A stretch of DNA of 64,000 bases from Hirschia baltica ATCC 49814 (GTDB lineage: Bacteria > Pseudomonadota > Alphaproteobacteria > Caulobacterales > Hyphomonadaceae), in the NCBI RefSeq assembly GCF_000023785.1, contig NC_012982.1:2232001-2296000 (forward strand). Direction: 5' to 3'. Below, piece after piece: positions 37,555 to 45,623 of the stretch. How positions within the stretch are numbered: the first letter of the stretch is position 1; each line of letters starts with the position of its first letter. The translations under genes were made by a program, and so were the position numbers. The notes beneath the pieces were generated by a model, which was not told the origin of the DNA, ran no database searches, and saw nothing but the letters and a program-made list of their open reading frames with translations.

Positions 37555-38328
37555 ATGAATGCAACATCACCGCGGATACATTTTATTGCGAGTGCAAGAC
37601 CAGAAGCCAAAACAGCATTCGCAACACTCACGCGCAGATACGGCCAAAATGATATAGACAAAGCAGATGTCGTGGTCGCTTTAGGTGGTGATGGAACCAT
37701 GCTTGAAGCTCTACACACTCGTTTTCATGATGACCTACCCGTCTATGGAATGCATCGAGGCTCTGTCGGCTTTCTTATGAACGACTATTCTGATGACAAT
37801 TTAATAGAAAGGTTAGATTCAGCGGTTCGAGCGATTATCCACCCTTTGATTATGAAAGCCACGCTTATGAGTGGTGAAGAAGTTGTCTACCGTGCGATCA
37901 ACGAAGTATCACTTATCAGGCAAACAGCCCAAGCCGCCAAATTGCGAATATTTGTAGATAACAAAGAACAATTAGATGTTTTGGCTTGTGATGGTGTACT
38001 GGTCGCGACTCCAGCAGGTTCAACAGCCTATAACCTCTCAGCCCACGGTCCAATTCTTCCAATCAGATCAAACCTGCTCGCACTTACGCCAATATCACCA
38101 TTTCGACCTCGTCGTTGGCGCGGAGCATTGTTACGGCATGATGCAATCGTGCGGTTTGAAACAATTGATGGCGAGCATCGCTCAGTAGCAGCCACAGCTG
38201 ACACCCAAGAAGTTCGCAATGTGAAAGTTGTAGAAGTGCGGGAAGACAGACAAACTTCGCTCACCCTCCTTTTTGATGAAGGGCAAGCTCTGGAAGATCG
38301 TATCCTTCAAGAGCAATTCGCATATTAA
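37555..38328 (+). CDS. nadK: NAD kinase
   Basis: 257 residues. Phosphorylates NAD to NADP. The GGDGT motif with the catalytic Asp (VVALGGDGTMLEALH, about residues 39-53), the NE motif (RAINEVSLIRQT) and the Gly-rich DGVLVATPAGSTAYNLSA region are all present. Length is normal for alphaproteobacteria. No strong ribosome-binding site is seen before the ATG. Confidence 0.96.
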   Translation: MNATSPRIHFIASARPEAKTAFATLTRRYGQNDIDKADVVVALGGDGTMLEALHTRFHDDLPVYGMHRGSVGFLMNDYSDDNLIERLDSAVRAIIHPLIMKATLMSGEEVVYRAINEVSLIRQTAQAAKLRIFVDNKEQLDVLACDGVLVATPAGSTAYNLSAHGPILPIRSNLLALTPISPFRPRRWRGALLRHDAIVRFETIDGEHRSVAATADTQEVRNVKVVEVREDRQTSLTLLFDEGQALEDRILQEQFAY

Positions 38329-38435
38329 AAGGATATCACTCCAAACGTCTTGTTAACCTCTCTTCGCCTATGATTAATTGGATATGAAGTAAATTAACGG
38401 CTACTTTTCGCAGCCAATACTACAAATAGTAAGAA

Positions 38436-38963
38436 ATGGATTTCACCATGGGCAAAGCTAAACCGATTGAGATTTTTACGCCTCCAAACGCGCTAAAGGC
38501 TAAAGTCGGCGGTAGTCTTTCTCCTATGGATCGCGGTGCCGTTGCAAAAGCAGATGCCGCACTTTCTAACCTTTCGACAGAATTCCAAAGCTGGATAGAA
38601 GATGAGCTCAATCGGCTAGAAGAGGCATGGGCATTATTCACATCTCAATCAGACAAAATTGTTGCAGTCACAAATGTACACGCCGTCGCCCACGACCTTA
38701 AGGGGTTAGCGAAGACATATGAATACCCTCTCGTTGGTCGCATGGCAGCTTCACTGTGCCGATTAACAAATGATGAGGTAGACCGCTCTAAGTCCCCTGA
38801 AAATCTAATTCGCGCGCACATTGATGGTGTTCGTGCTGCTATTAAAGGGCGAATCAAAACAGAAGAACACCCTGTTGGATCCATTCTAGTAACTGAAATG
38901 GAAACCCAAGTAACTGATTTTGAAGAAAAAAATTCTATAATCACTGATACAGACCCATCATAG
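38436..38963 (+). CDS. Hpt-domain phosphotransfer protein
   Basis: 175 residues. An Hpt-type helical domain with the phosphorylatable histidine at residue 86 in AVAHDLKGLAKTYEY (HxxKG core). N-terminal residues 1-40 and the C-terminal 40 are polar and probably flexible. It is likely to relay phosphate between a hybrid kinase and a response regulator; the CheY-like protein at 42072-42563 is an obvious candidate. No histidine kinase is present in the window. Confidence 0.8.
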   Translation: MDFTMGKAKPIEIFTPPNALKAKVGGSLSPMDRGAVAKADAALSNLSTEFQSWIEDELNRLEEAWALFTSQSDKIVAVTNVHAVAHDLKGLAKTYEYPLVGRMAASLCRLTNDEVDRSKSPENLIRAHIDGVRAAIKGRIKTEEHPVGSILVTEMETQVTDFEEKNSIITDTDPS

Positions 38964-39108
38964 AAAATTCTTCAAGATTTAAATTACTTACAAATCCTAA
39001 CAATATTTGTTTGATGTTCTTGGAAATTCATCTTCGCGGCTTCGCGGAGTATAAAAGTTAATCTGATAGCTTGTGCCCATAAATATATTATAAAATGGAC
39101 CGAGCCGC

Positions 39109-39807
39109 ATGACACTTGCCACACCTTTCAAAGTTATTGCGAATGATAATGATATTGCGACCACTCGCGAGTCAAAAATTCGTTTCGCGAAAATTCAAGA
39201 TCTCAAGACAGGCGAGACCATTGGCATAGATGCCCAGATAGAATCCTCATTTGAAGAAACCGCTTTATTTGGTTTCGCATCAGGAAACCCACACCAACAT
39301 TGCTCGGCTCGTTGGCTGGGAGAACAAATTGAGCGCGCAGGAAGACTCGCAACCGAGCAAAACATTCCCGAAAGACCGATTTCCATTATCGCACCATTGG
39401 CTGCCCTATCGCACCCAGATGCGCCTATGGCCGCAGAAGCCGGCGCTCGCAGAGCCAATATTTGCGTGCAGGAAATACGCATAGAATTCCCAGATGCTTC
39501 AATTTACGAAGCTGAAGACATCGCCCCAGCATATATTGAGAGCTTTTTTTCTCGCGGATTTAGAGTTGGAATAGACGCACGCCAGTCTTGGCGCAGTCCG
39601 TTTGGCGCATACCTAAGTTCAGTCATAGAAGCAGTTCGCCTGAACGCGGTTGCATTAGATGATGATGCACCATTTACAGCCGACAGAATCGAAAACGCTT
39701 ACGGATCAGGTGCAATGCTATTTGCTGAAAATGCAAATTGGACCGATGCAGAACGCCTATCAAATATGGGTGTACGATACGCTGTAAATCCCAAATTGAA
39801 TGGATAG
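39109..39807 (+). CDS. Degenerate EAL-like protein
   Basis: 232 residues. Segments such as VQEIRIEFPDASIY, RGFRVGIDARQSWRSPFG and NMGVRYAVNPKLNG recall the back half of an EAL (cyclic-di-GMP phosphodiesterase) barrel. The EAL triplet and the metal-binding Glu/Asp residues are not found, so it would be inactive as an enzyme and perhaps a sensor or scaffold. The fold assignment is tentative. It lies between the Hpt gene and a convergent DUF2336 gene. A 5-codon ORF at 39095 overlaps its ATG as ATGA. Confidence 0.55.
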   Translation: MTLATPFKVIANDNDIATTRESKIRFAKIQDLKTGETIGIDAQIESSFEETALFGFASGNPHQHCSARWLGEQIERAGRLATEQNIPERPISIIAPLAALSHPDAPMAAEAGARRANICVQEIRIEFPDASIYEAEDIAPAYIESFFSRGFRVGIDARQSWRSPFGAYLSSVIEAVRLNAVALDDDAPFTADRIENAYGSGAMLFAENANWTDAERLSNMGVRYAVNPKLNG

Positions 39808-39816
39808 TGAATCCAA

Positions 39817-40965
39817 CTAAGCTAAACGCTTAGTCTTATCGCTATTCATTTCATCTAGGGAATCCAGCTTCTCTAACAAATATTCCAGATCGGCGCGTGG
39901 AATAGCTTGAAACTGTGTAAGCACACGCTCCGTCATACGCTTGCGGAACCGAGCTAAATCCCCTTCGCCACCATCCATAGTGTTTTCATGAAACACTTCG
40001 ATTGCCAATTTGAAAGCTGGAAACATTCCATTTGGCAATCCGGCACGTTCGAAGATTGTTTTAAGCCCCAGATTCCCCGCATCATGAATCATCAACCAGG
40101 CTTTAGAGTGCGGCACGCCTGCGAGCTCGGCAAAAGCCCATTCGACAAAATTCATGTGGCCAAGACACATAGCACGCATGATCAATGATGGCGTCATTCG
40201 ACCACTCAAGTTCAAATGCTGCACAAACGTCCCTGGATCAGATGTCTTTCCTGCTTGCTCAACAAGATCAAGCGTCGCACGCTCTCGCGCTCCAGATGCA
40301 ATCTCTATTGCAAGCTGTGGCGGCAATTCATGATCATTGACCAAACGATCAAACAATTCACCACTCACAAGTGAAACCATTTTTTCTGCAATGTGAATAG
40401 GAATACTCGATCGCGAAATTATGGCGCTTTTGATGTCATCGTCATTTTCAAAGCGATTAATGGTTGTTTCATACGCACGATCCGAAAATGAAGCGCCTTC
40501 ATTCAATGCCGCCGCCTCAACGGCGTCTTTATTTCCATGCTCAGCAATAACTTCAACAACAGCTTCAGAAACCTGATCCCGCTCAGCAATCGCAACTTGC
40601 TTTTCTGGAGACGATGCTAGCAATAATTCAATTAAGTCATCTTCTGATAATTTAGGCGAGTGCTTAAGTATTGGCGCAGCAACGCTTTCAATATCTCTTG
40701 CTAATCTCACAGCTAGATCACGTGGAAGGTTGGGTGATGAGCGCAATGTTACGGCAAGTGTGCGACGCACAAGAGCTGCAGCATCCTCCGCAAGAATACG
40801 CATAATCTGGTCAGCATTCTCTCTATCTTTAGGAGAGAGCTTTGCCGTATCTATCCGTCGACATATTTTATGAGCGGCATTCGCGCGCGCTTCAGGAGTT
40901 GCCCCTTTTACAAGGCGACGAATATCATCTTGTGTAAGATTTGAACGCATAGTGGCGACGGACAT
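39817..40965 (-). CDS. DUF2336 protein
   Basis: 382 residues, the alphaproteobacterial DUF2336 family. It is helical throughout, with HEAT-like repeats in the first half (AAALVRRTLAVTLRSSPNLP, SSPEKQVAIAERDQVSEAVV). The second half carries the typical LNLSGRMTPSLIMRAMCLGHM and VEWAFAELAGVPHSKAW segments. Function is not established. It converges on the EAL-like gene (10 bases) and shares a strand with the transglycosylase 85 bases upstream. Confidence 0.85.
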   Translation of the reverse strand: MSVATMRSNLTQDDIRRLVKGATPEARANAAHKICRRIDTAKLSPKDRENADQIMRILAEDAAALVRRTLAVTLRSSPNLPRDLAVRLARDIESVAAPILKHSPKLSEDDLIELLLASSPEKQVAIAERDQVSEAVVEVIAEHGNKDAVEAAALNEGASFSDRAYETTINRFENDDDIKSAIISRSSIPIHIAEKMVSLVSGELFDRLVNDHELPPQLAIEIASGARERATLDLVEQAGKTSDPGTFVQHLNLSGRMTPSLIMRAMCLGHMNFVEWAFAELAGVPHSKAWLMIHDAGNLGLKTIFERAGLPNGMFPAFKLAIEVFHENTMDGGEGDLARFRKRMTERVLTQFQAIPRADLEYLLEKLDSLDEMNSDKTKRLA

Positions 40966-41050
40966 GATTACTGTTACCCATAGTAAAATCGCGCTTCCAA
41001 AATTCCAACAAGCGCTTTAATACTTTGACCTTTTATTATTAACGAAGCTT

Positions 41051-41899
41051 TTACGTTACTATTGTTTTCGTAACTCTTTCTTCGTCATTCTTATCTTTTT
41101 CGGCGATTTCGAAGTGTTTTTGCTGCAGATCAAGCAAAGTCATCACCATCCCCGTACTCAGTTCAGCACCTATTTTTAAAGTGCTAACAGGAGGCAAAGG
41201 TGCAGAACGAACAATGCTTTGCTGCACATTTCGTATTTCAGAAAACACTTCAGATGTAGTATTTGGTTCTGGAACGTGCTGACCGGTCAAATTGGAATAA
41301 ACAGCTGCGACACTGCGAGCTTGACCATTTCTTTCATTAAAAATTGCTGGATTTGCACGCGCAGCAGCCGGAAACAAATCAGCAGCTTTTTGAGAAGATC
41401 CATTCTCAGTTGCTTTGATTAAATCAACTGCCCCTTTAGGCCCCATAAAGTGTGCAACGTATAATTCTTGGCTTGTTGGTTCGCGCCCAATACCACGTTT
41501 TAAAATGGTCGCATTCTCATTGGCCAACTCACCTGCCATTATCGAGGCCATCATAGGATCTTCGCGCATAGCAAGAATGTCCGCCTTCTCAGAAGCGTCT
41601 GCCACACGCGCTTTGCCGCCTGAAACAGCGACAGCATCAGCGGCATGGGTTAAACCATGCTTTTCACCATAGCGGTCGACCATTCTTAGCCATGTATCAT
41701 CCGTAAACTGAAATAATCCGGTTGCAGACGAGGTCGTTGCCTTTGCACTTGCGTCCAATCCTGACTCTCTTTTGGCTGTCTTTAGAAGATAACCAAAATC
41801 GGCTCCCGTCTCACGTGCGGCTTTGCGAATAGCTGTCTGTGCATCCATAGGGGACGCGAGCTGGGAATTTGCTATTGAAGCTTTGGAAGTCGCATCCAT
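41051..41899 (-). CDS. Lytic transglycosylase (SLT domain) without a signal peptide
   Basis: 282 residues. The SLT domain (about residues 20-190) has the catalytic Glu45 in KRESGLDASA, the ATGLFQFTDDTW motif and a later GREPTSQELYVAHFMGPKGA. The N-terminus (MDATSKASIANSQLASPMDA) is polar with no signal peptide or membrane helix. The target, peptidoglycan, is in the periplasm, so export by another route, for instance the flagellar export gate as for FlgJ, is possible. The C-terminal tail (about 220-282) ends with a charged helix. It is probably co-transcribed with the DUF2336 gene. Confidence 0.85.
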   Translation of the reverse strand: MDATSKASIANSQLASPMDAQTAIRKAARETGADFGYLLKTAKRESGLDASAKATTSSATGLFQFTDDTWLRMVDRYGEKHGLTHAADAVAVSGGKARVADASEKADILAMREDPMMASIMAGELANENATILKRGIGREPTSQELYVAHFMGPKGAVDLIKATENGSSQKAADLFPAAARANPAIFNERNGQARSVAAVYSNLTGQHVPEPNTTSEVFSEIRNVQQSIVRSAPLPPVSTLKIGAELSTGMVMTLLDLQQKHFEIAEKDKNDEERVTKTIVT

Positions 41900-42071
41900 A
41901 ATAAATCTTACCTTTTACTTATAGATAAAATTATATCCTCAATATCAATCTTTGGTTAACAAAACGGGCAATTTACCCATCTCTTTCAGCTCATCTCCCG
42001 TCTGCCCCCTTTTCAAAAGGAAGAAACTAATATCTATACACCAACTAAGAATTTTATAGAGGTAATCTCTA

Positions 42072-42563
42072 ATGGGTGATCTTAAAGCCGTAACCGTTTT
42101 AGTTGTTGATGACCATCAGAACATGCGCCAGATCTGGCTCACTGTTTTAAAAGGCTTTGGAATAAGAAAAATTGTACAAGCTAGTGATGCTGCCACTGCA
42201 CTCGAAATATTAAGAGATCAACCTATCGACATTGCAGTCATTGATGTGATTATGCCCGATATTCTGGGAACAGAATTAGTCACCCTCATTAGACGCGCTG
42301 ACGATAGCAAAAACAAACTACTGCCGATCATCATATGTACGGCTGATACGCGGCGGTCTGCGATTTACCAGCTTATAAATGCTGGTGCGGACGAAATACT
42401 CACAAAACCTGTCAGACCTGACGCGATCTGGCAAAGATTAGTATCAGTAGTCAATCACCGTCGCCAATTTTTAAAAACAGACACTTATTTTGGCCCAGAC
42501 AGACGACGCGTCGATGATCCATCCTATAAAGGCAGAGATCGCCGAGAATCTGCATTTCTATAA
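42072..42563 (+). CDS. CheY-like response regulator
   Basis: 163 residues. Receiver domain with the acidic pair in VLVVDDHQNMRQIW, phosphoacceptor Asp58 (IDVIMPDI), the Thr/Ser position in IIICTADT and Lys112 (LTKPVRP). The C-terminal 40 residues contain two G-x-DRR motifs (FGPDRRRVDD and KGRDRRES) seen on some alphaproteobacterial receivers. There is no DNA-binding output. It is divergent from the transglycosylase and may receive phosphate from the Hpt protein 3 kb away. Confidence 0.92.
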   Translation: MGDLKAVTVLVVDDHQNMRQIWLTVLKGFGIRKIVQASDAATALEILRDQPIDIAVIDVIMPDILGTELVTLIRRADDSKNKLLPIIICTADTRRSAIYQLINAGADEILTKPVRPDAIWQRLVSVVNHRRQFLKTDTYFGPDRRRVDDPSYKGRDRRESAFL

Positions 42564-42570
42564 AACAAAT

Positions 42571-43752
42571 TCAGTTCGTAGAAAGATAGTTTTCTGTTTG
42601 AGCTTGGCTCTCAAATCTAGATGGTGCGAAACGCTGCTCCAGAGAAGACACACCTTCTTCTAAAATCAGGCGCTTTACAATATCACCAGTTAATGGCGAC
42701 AGTAATATACCATTTCGATAATGCCCTGACGCTATGGCAATGCCTTCAACATTGCTCCACCCTATAGCAGGCGCATGGTCTGAAGTCCCCGGCCGCACAC
42801 CAGCCCAACTCATCTTGATTTCAGCGGACCCCAGAACGGGACAAATTTCAGCCGCTGATTGGCGCAAAGATTCTATATCATTTGGATTCACGTTCTTATC
42901 GGCAACGCCCCACTCTGATGTTGCTCCAATCACAATTCGTGTGGACTTAGGCGCTATATAACCAGCCCCAAAACGCAAAACTTTAGAAGGTGCTCCATGC
43001 ATAGGATCAACAGACAGCATTTGACCTTTCACGGGCACAATAACATCATTAGGCAGTAAGCGCGTAGCCTCACCATCGATCACAACAGAATCTCCCGAAC
43101 TTACGCCGGCAGTCCAGACCAAATTATCAAATTCTCCCAAATGAGGCACACACCAAAAGCCATTCGAACGAGTAAGGTGAGTAATGGGAATATTGGGTAT
43201 AACTTGAACCCCCGCATCCGCCAGAGCCGACATCAAAGCCCCTATTACAGACCAATTGTCGACTTGCTGATCAGTTGGCAGCAATAAAGCGCTTATTAAA
43301 TTTTCTGATAGTGACGGATCAAGCTTTCTAGCTTTTTTTGCTGACAATCTTCGCACAGGTACGTTTCGAGTCAGACAAGCCTTCTCTAAAACATTTAAGC
43401 GCTCTTCTTGAACATCATTTGCTGCACAAGCCAGTGTCCCCATTCCCAAAAAGTCGATAGAAGTATCAGAATAAGCCTGTAGCCAAGGCGCAAAATCTCG
43501 CCAAATATCCGCAGCAGCCATACACAATTCAAACAAATCTTGATGTGCATTTGGCTCATGTGCCGCTTCATATGCAGGTGCCAACATCCCCGCAGCAGCC
43601 CAACTCGCACCAGTTGCCGGTTTTGATTTATCGACCAACACGACCTTAACACCAGATTGTGCCAATCTGAGCGCCACACACATTCCGACCAGTCCAGCCC
43701 CGACGACCAAAACGCGTTTTTTCTTAAGCTGATGAGAATCATAAAAAGTCAT
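42571..43752 (-). CDS. thiO: FAD-dependent glycine oxidase ThiO-like
   Basis: 393 residues. N-terminal FAD motif VLVVGAGLVGMCVALRLAQ, SWAAAGMLAPAYEA typical of ThiO/DAO-type oxidases, and the C-terminal WAGVRPGTSDHAPAIG followed by GHYRNGILLSP. ThiO makes the imine for the thiazole moiety of thiamine. No thiS, thiG or thiE is beside it, so another D-amino-acid or sarcosine-oxidase-like activity is possible. Confidence 0.82.
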   Translation of the reverse strand: MTFYDSHQLKKKRVLVVGAGLVGMCVALRLAQSGVKVVLVDKSKPATGASWAAAGMLAPAYEAAHEPNAHQDLFELCMAAADIWRDFAPWLQAYSDTSIDFLGMGTLACAANDVQEERLNVLEKACLTRNVPVRRLSAKKARKLDPSLSENLISALLLPTDQQVDNWSVIGALMSALADAGVQVIPNIPITHLTRSNGFWCVPHLGEFDNLVWTAGVSSGDSVVIDGEATRLLPNDVIVPVKGQMLSVDPMHGAPSKVLRFGAGYIAPKSTRIVIGATSEWGVADKNVNPNDIESLRQSAAEICPVLGSAEIKMSWAGVRPGTSDHAPAIGWSNVEGIAIASGHYRNGILLSPLTGDIVKRLILEEGVSSLEQRFAPSRFESQAQTENYLSTN

Positions 43753-43896
43753 TTATCAGATATAGCGACTTCCCGTTTGATTTTCACCCCAATTCCCCTA
43801 ACAAATGTATTGGACATAACAAAGAAACAATACGCACAGACGTTAAAGTATCTTTTCTATAGAACTGGGTGAAGACACAGAGTGCCCAACCTAACT

Positions 43897-44160
43897 TTAA
43901 GATGCAACTTTATCAGGTATAGCGCGCTGCGTTCTCCAGAATGTCAGGAATTTCGCAGCGTGAGATCTATTGTGAAATGTTATTTTTCTGCGCACTGCTG
44001 CGCCAGTGTGCTCAGTCGTCATCATGAAGTCCAACGCCTGAGAGCTATCCGCGCAATCAATTGTTTCTTCACACCATTTAGCAAATGCATCCAAGGCCAT
44101 TGCCAGACGCACACCGTCTCTAGCCGCTTCACCCTCTAATTTAACCACCACTTTGGTCAT
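43897..44160 (-). CDS. Small conserved-looking protein, unknown
   Basis: 87 residues, not recognised. Starts MTKVVVKLEGEAARDGVRLA with GGGGA about 5 bases upstream of the ATG. It contains two cysteines in the middle (KWCEETIDCADSS). There is no signal peptide or membrane helix. The good ribosome-binding site and normal composition support a real gene. It lies alone between thiO and a leucine-dehydrogenase-like gene. Confidence 0.6.
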   Translation of the reverse strand: MTKVVVKLEGEAARDGVRLAMALDAFAKWCEETIDCADSSQALDFMMTTEHTGAAVRRKITFHNRSHAAKFLTFWRTQRAIPDKVAS

Positions 44161-44340
44161 TTATATCCCCACACTCTACTTATATAATTTGCCACCCCAA
44201 CAAACTTTCAAAGTAAGTAGCTAGGACAATACGGCTCAAATCATTCCGTATCCAGACAATAAGCCTGACAAATGCAACATCTAAGCCAAATTCCCCAAAT
44301 AGCGTAAATTTTAAGCACGATAGTTTTAAATGCCCAAACC

Positions 44341-44370
44341 AAAACCGCCCAACACTATAGTATTGGGCGG
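44341..44370 (-). terminator. Terminator of the leucine-dehydrogenase-like gene
   Basis: Stem CCGCCCAA/TTGGGCGG extended by ACTATAGT; on the minus strand it is followed by TTTT. It lies 30 bases past the stop at 44400. Confidence 0.85.
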
Positions 44371-44399
44371 CAACTCTTGGATTCAAACGTTGATAAAGG

Positions 44400-45443
44400 C
44401 TAGCTGTGCGCAGCCGCAATACGCGCTTTAGCCAACTCAAGTGCGATTTCACTTGAAGGACGCGCTTCTGATGAAGCCGTATCTAAAATTTGTCCCAGCG
44501 TCTGTGTAAGTGTTTCAACTTTGGACTTCACCCAAGGCAGACTGTACAAACCTGAAATTTCTGACGCGACATTAATAATGCCGCCGCCATTTATAACAAA
44601 ATCAGGTGCATATAAAATTCCAGCCTGTCTAAGTTTCTCACCCATCTCATCAGTAGCAAGCTGATTGTTTGCACCGCCGGCAATAGCTTTTACCTTCAAC
44701 CGCGCCAAAGTATTGTCATTAATAATGGCCCCTAGTGCATTGGGTGAAAACACATCAGCATCTGCATCATATATATCATCCGGCGCAACAATCACTGCCC
44801 CGGTTTTTTGCGATACTTGTTTCAAACTCTCTTTGTTGATGTCTGTAATTATTAGCTTTGCACCAGCCTTTGCCAGAAAATCACACACATATCCACCGAC
44901 ATGCCCGACACCCTGCACAGCGATACGAACGCCTTCCAGATTATCAACTTTCAAAGCACGCTTCGCAGTAGCTTCAATCCCTTTAAATACACCCAATGCA
45001 GTGATTGGTGATGGATCCCCTGAAGCTGAATCTCCATCATCGAGACCAGCTACAAAACGCGTTTGCTCAGAAACGTATTTCATATCATCCGGAGAGACGC
45101 CGACATCTTCGGCGCTCCAATAGCGACCATTTAGACTATCAATGGCTTGCCCAAAAGCTCGAAATAATTCTGGTGATTTTTGAGTTTTGCTATCGCCCCA
45201 GATAACTGCTTTCCCGCCACCCAAGGGCAAGTCTGCTATTGCATTCTTATAACTCATACCTTCGGACAAACGCAGAGCATCCCGCATGGCCGCTTCACTA
45301 TTGACATAGTTCCACATTCGGCACCCTCCAGCAGCTGGCCCCAGTGCTGTCGAATGAATTGCAATAATCGCTTTCAGTCCCGTGTCTTTATCATAAAATT
45401 GATGAACACTCTCATGATTAGCAAAAGCTGCAGTATCAAACAT
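44400..45443 (-). CDS. Leucine/Glu/Phe/Val dehydrogenase family enzyme
   Basis: 347 residues. NAD-dependent oxidative deamination of a branched-chain or aromatic amino acid. The substrate domain has AAGGCRMWNY and the catalytic lysine region LPLGGGKAVIWGD. The Rossmann domain has RIAVQGVGHVGGYVCDFLAK and AIAGGANNQLAT. Length fits leucine dehydrogenase (about 350-365) more than glutamate dehydrogenase (about 420-450). Start ATG with AGGA upstream. It is a single gene with its own terminator. Confidence 0.93.
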   Translation of the reverse strand: MFDTAAFANHESVHQFYDKDTGLKAIIAIHSTALGPAAGGCRMWNYVNSEAAMRDALRLSEGMSYKNAIADLPLGGGKAVIWGDSKTQKSPELFRAFGQAIDSLNGRYWSAEDVGVSPDDMKYVSEQTRFVAGLDDGDSASGDPSPITALGVFKGIEATAKRALKVDNLEGVRIAVQGVGHVGGYVCDFLAKAGAKLIITDINKESLKQVSQKTGAVIVAPDDIYDADADVFSPNALGAIINDNTLARLKVKAIAGGANNQLATDEMGEKLRQAGILYAPDFVINGGGIINVASEISGLYSLPWVKSKVETLTQTLGQILDTASSEARPSSEIALELAKARIAAAHS

Positions 45444-45623
45444 AAAGGACTCCGGTCGTTAAACAGCCTATCAATGGCCAACTAATGGAGAGTTGATAAG
45501 CCCAATCAACCAGCTAGTGCAATGCCTGATTTAACAAACCTTACAACAGCAAAAAGGAAAATATGCTGAAAACCTCTTAGATCCAGCCAATTTTATGCGG
45601 AAATAGTTGATTCAATAAATCAA

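Noticed and set aside
38329-38435. CtrA-like TTAA-N7-TTAA site before the Hpt gene
   Set aside because: TTAA elements are present but the spacing is about 16 bases, not 7.
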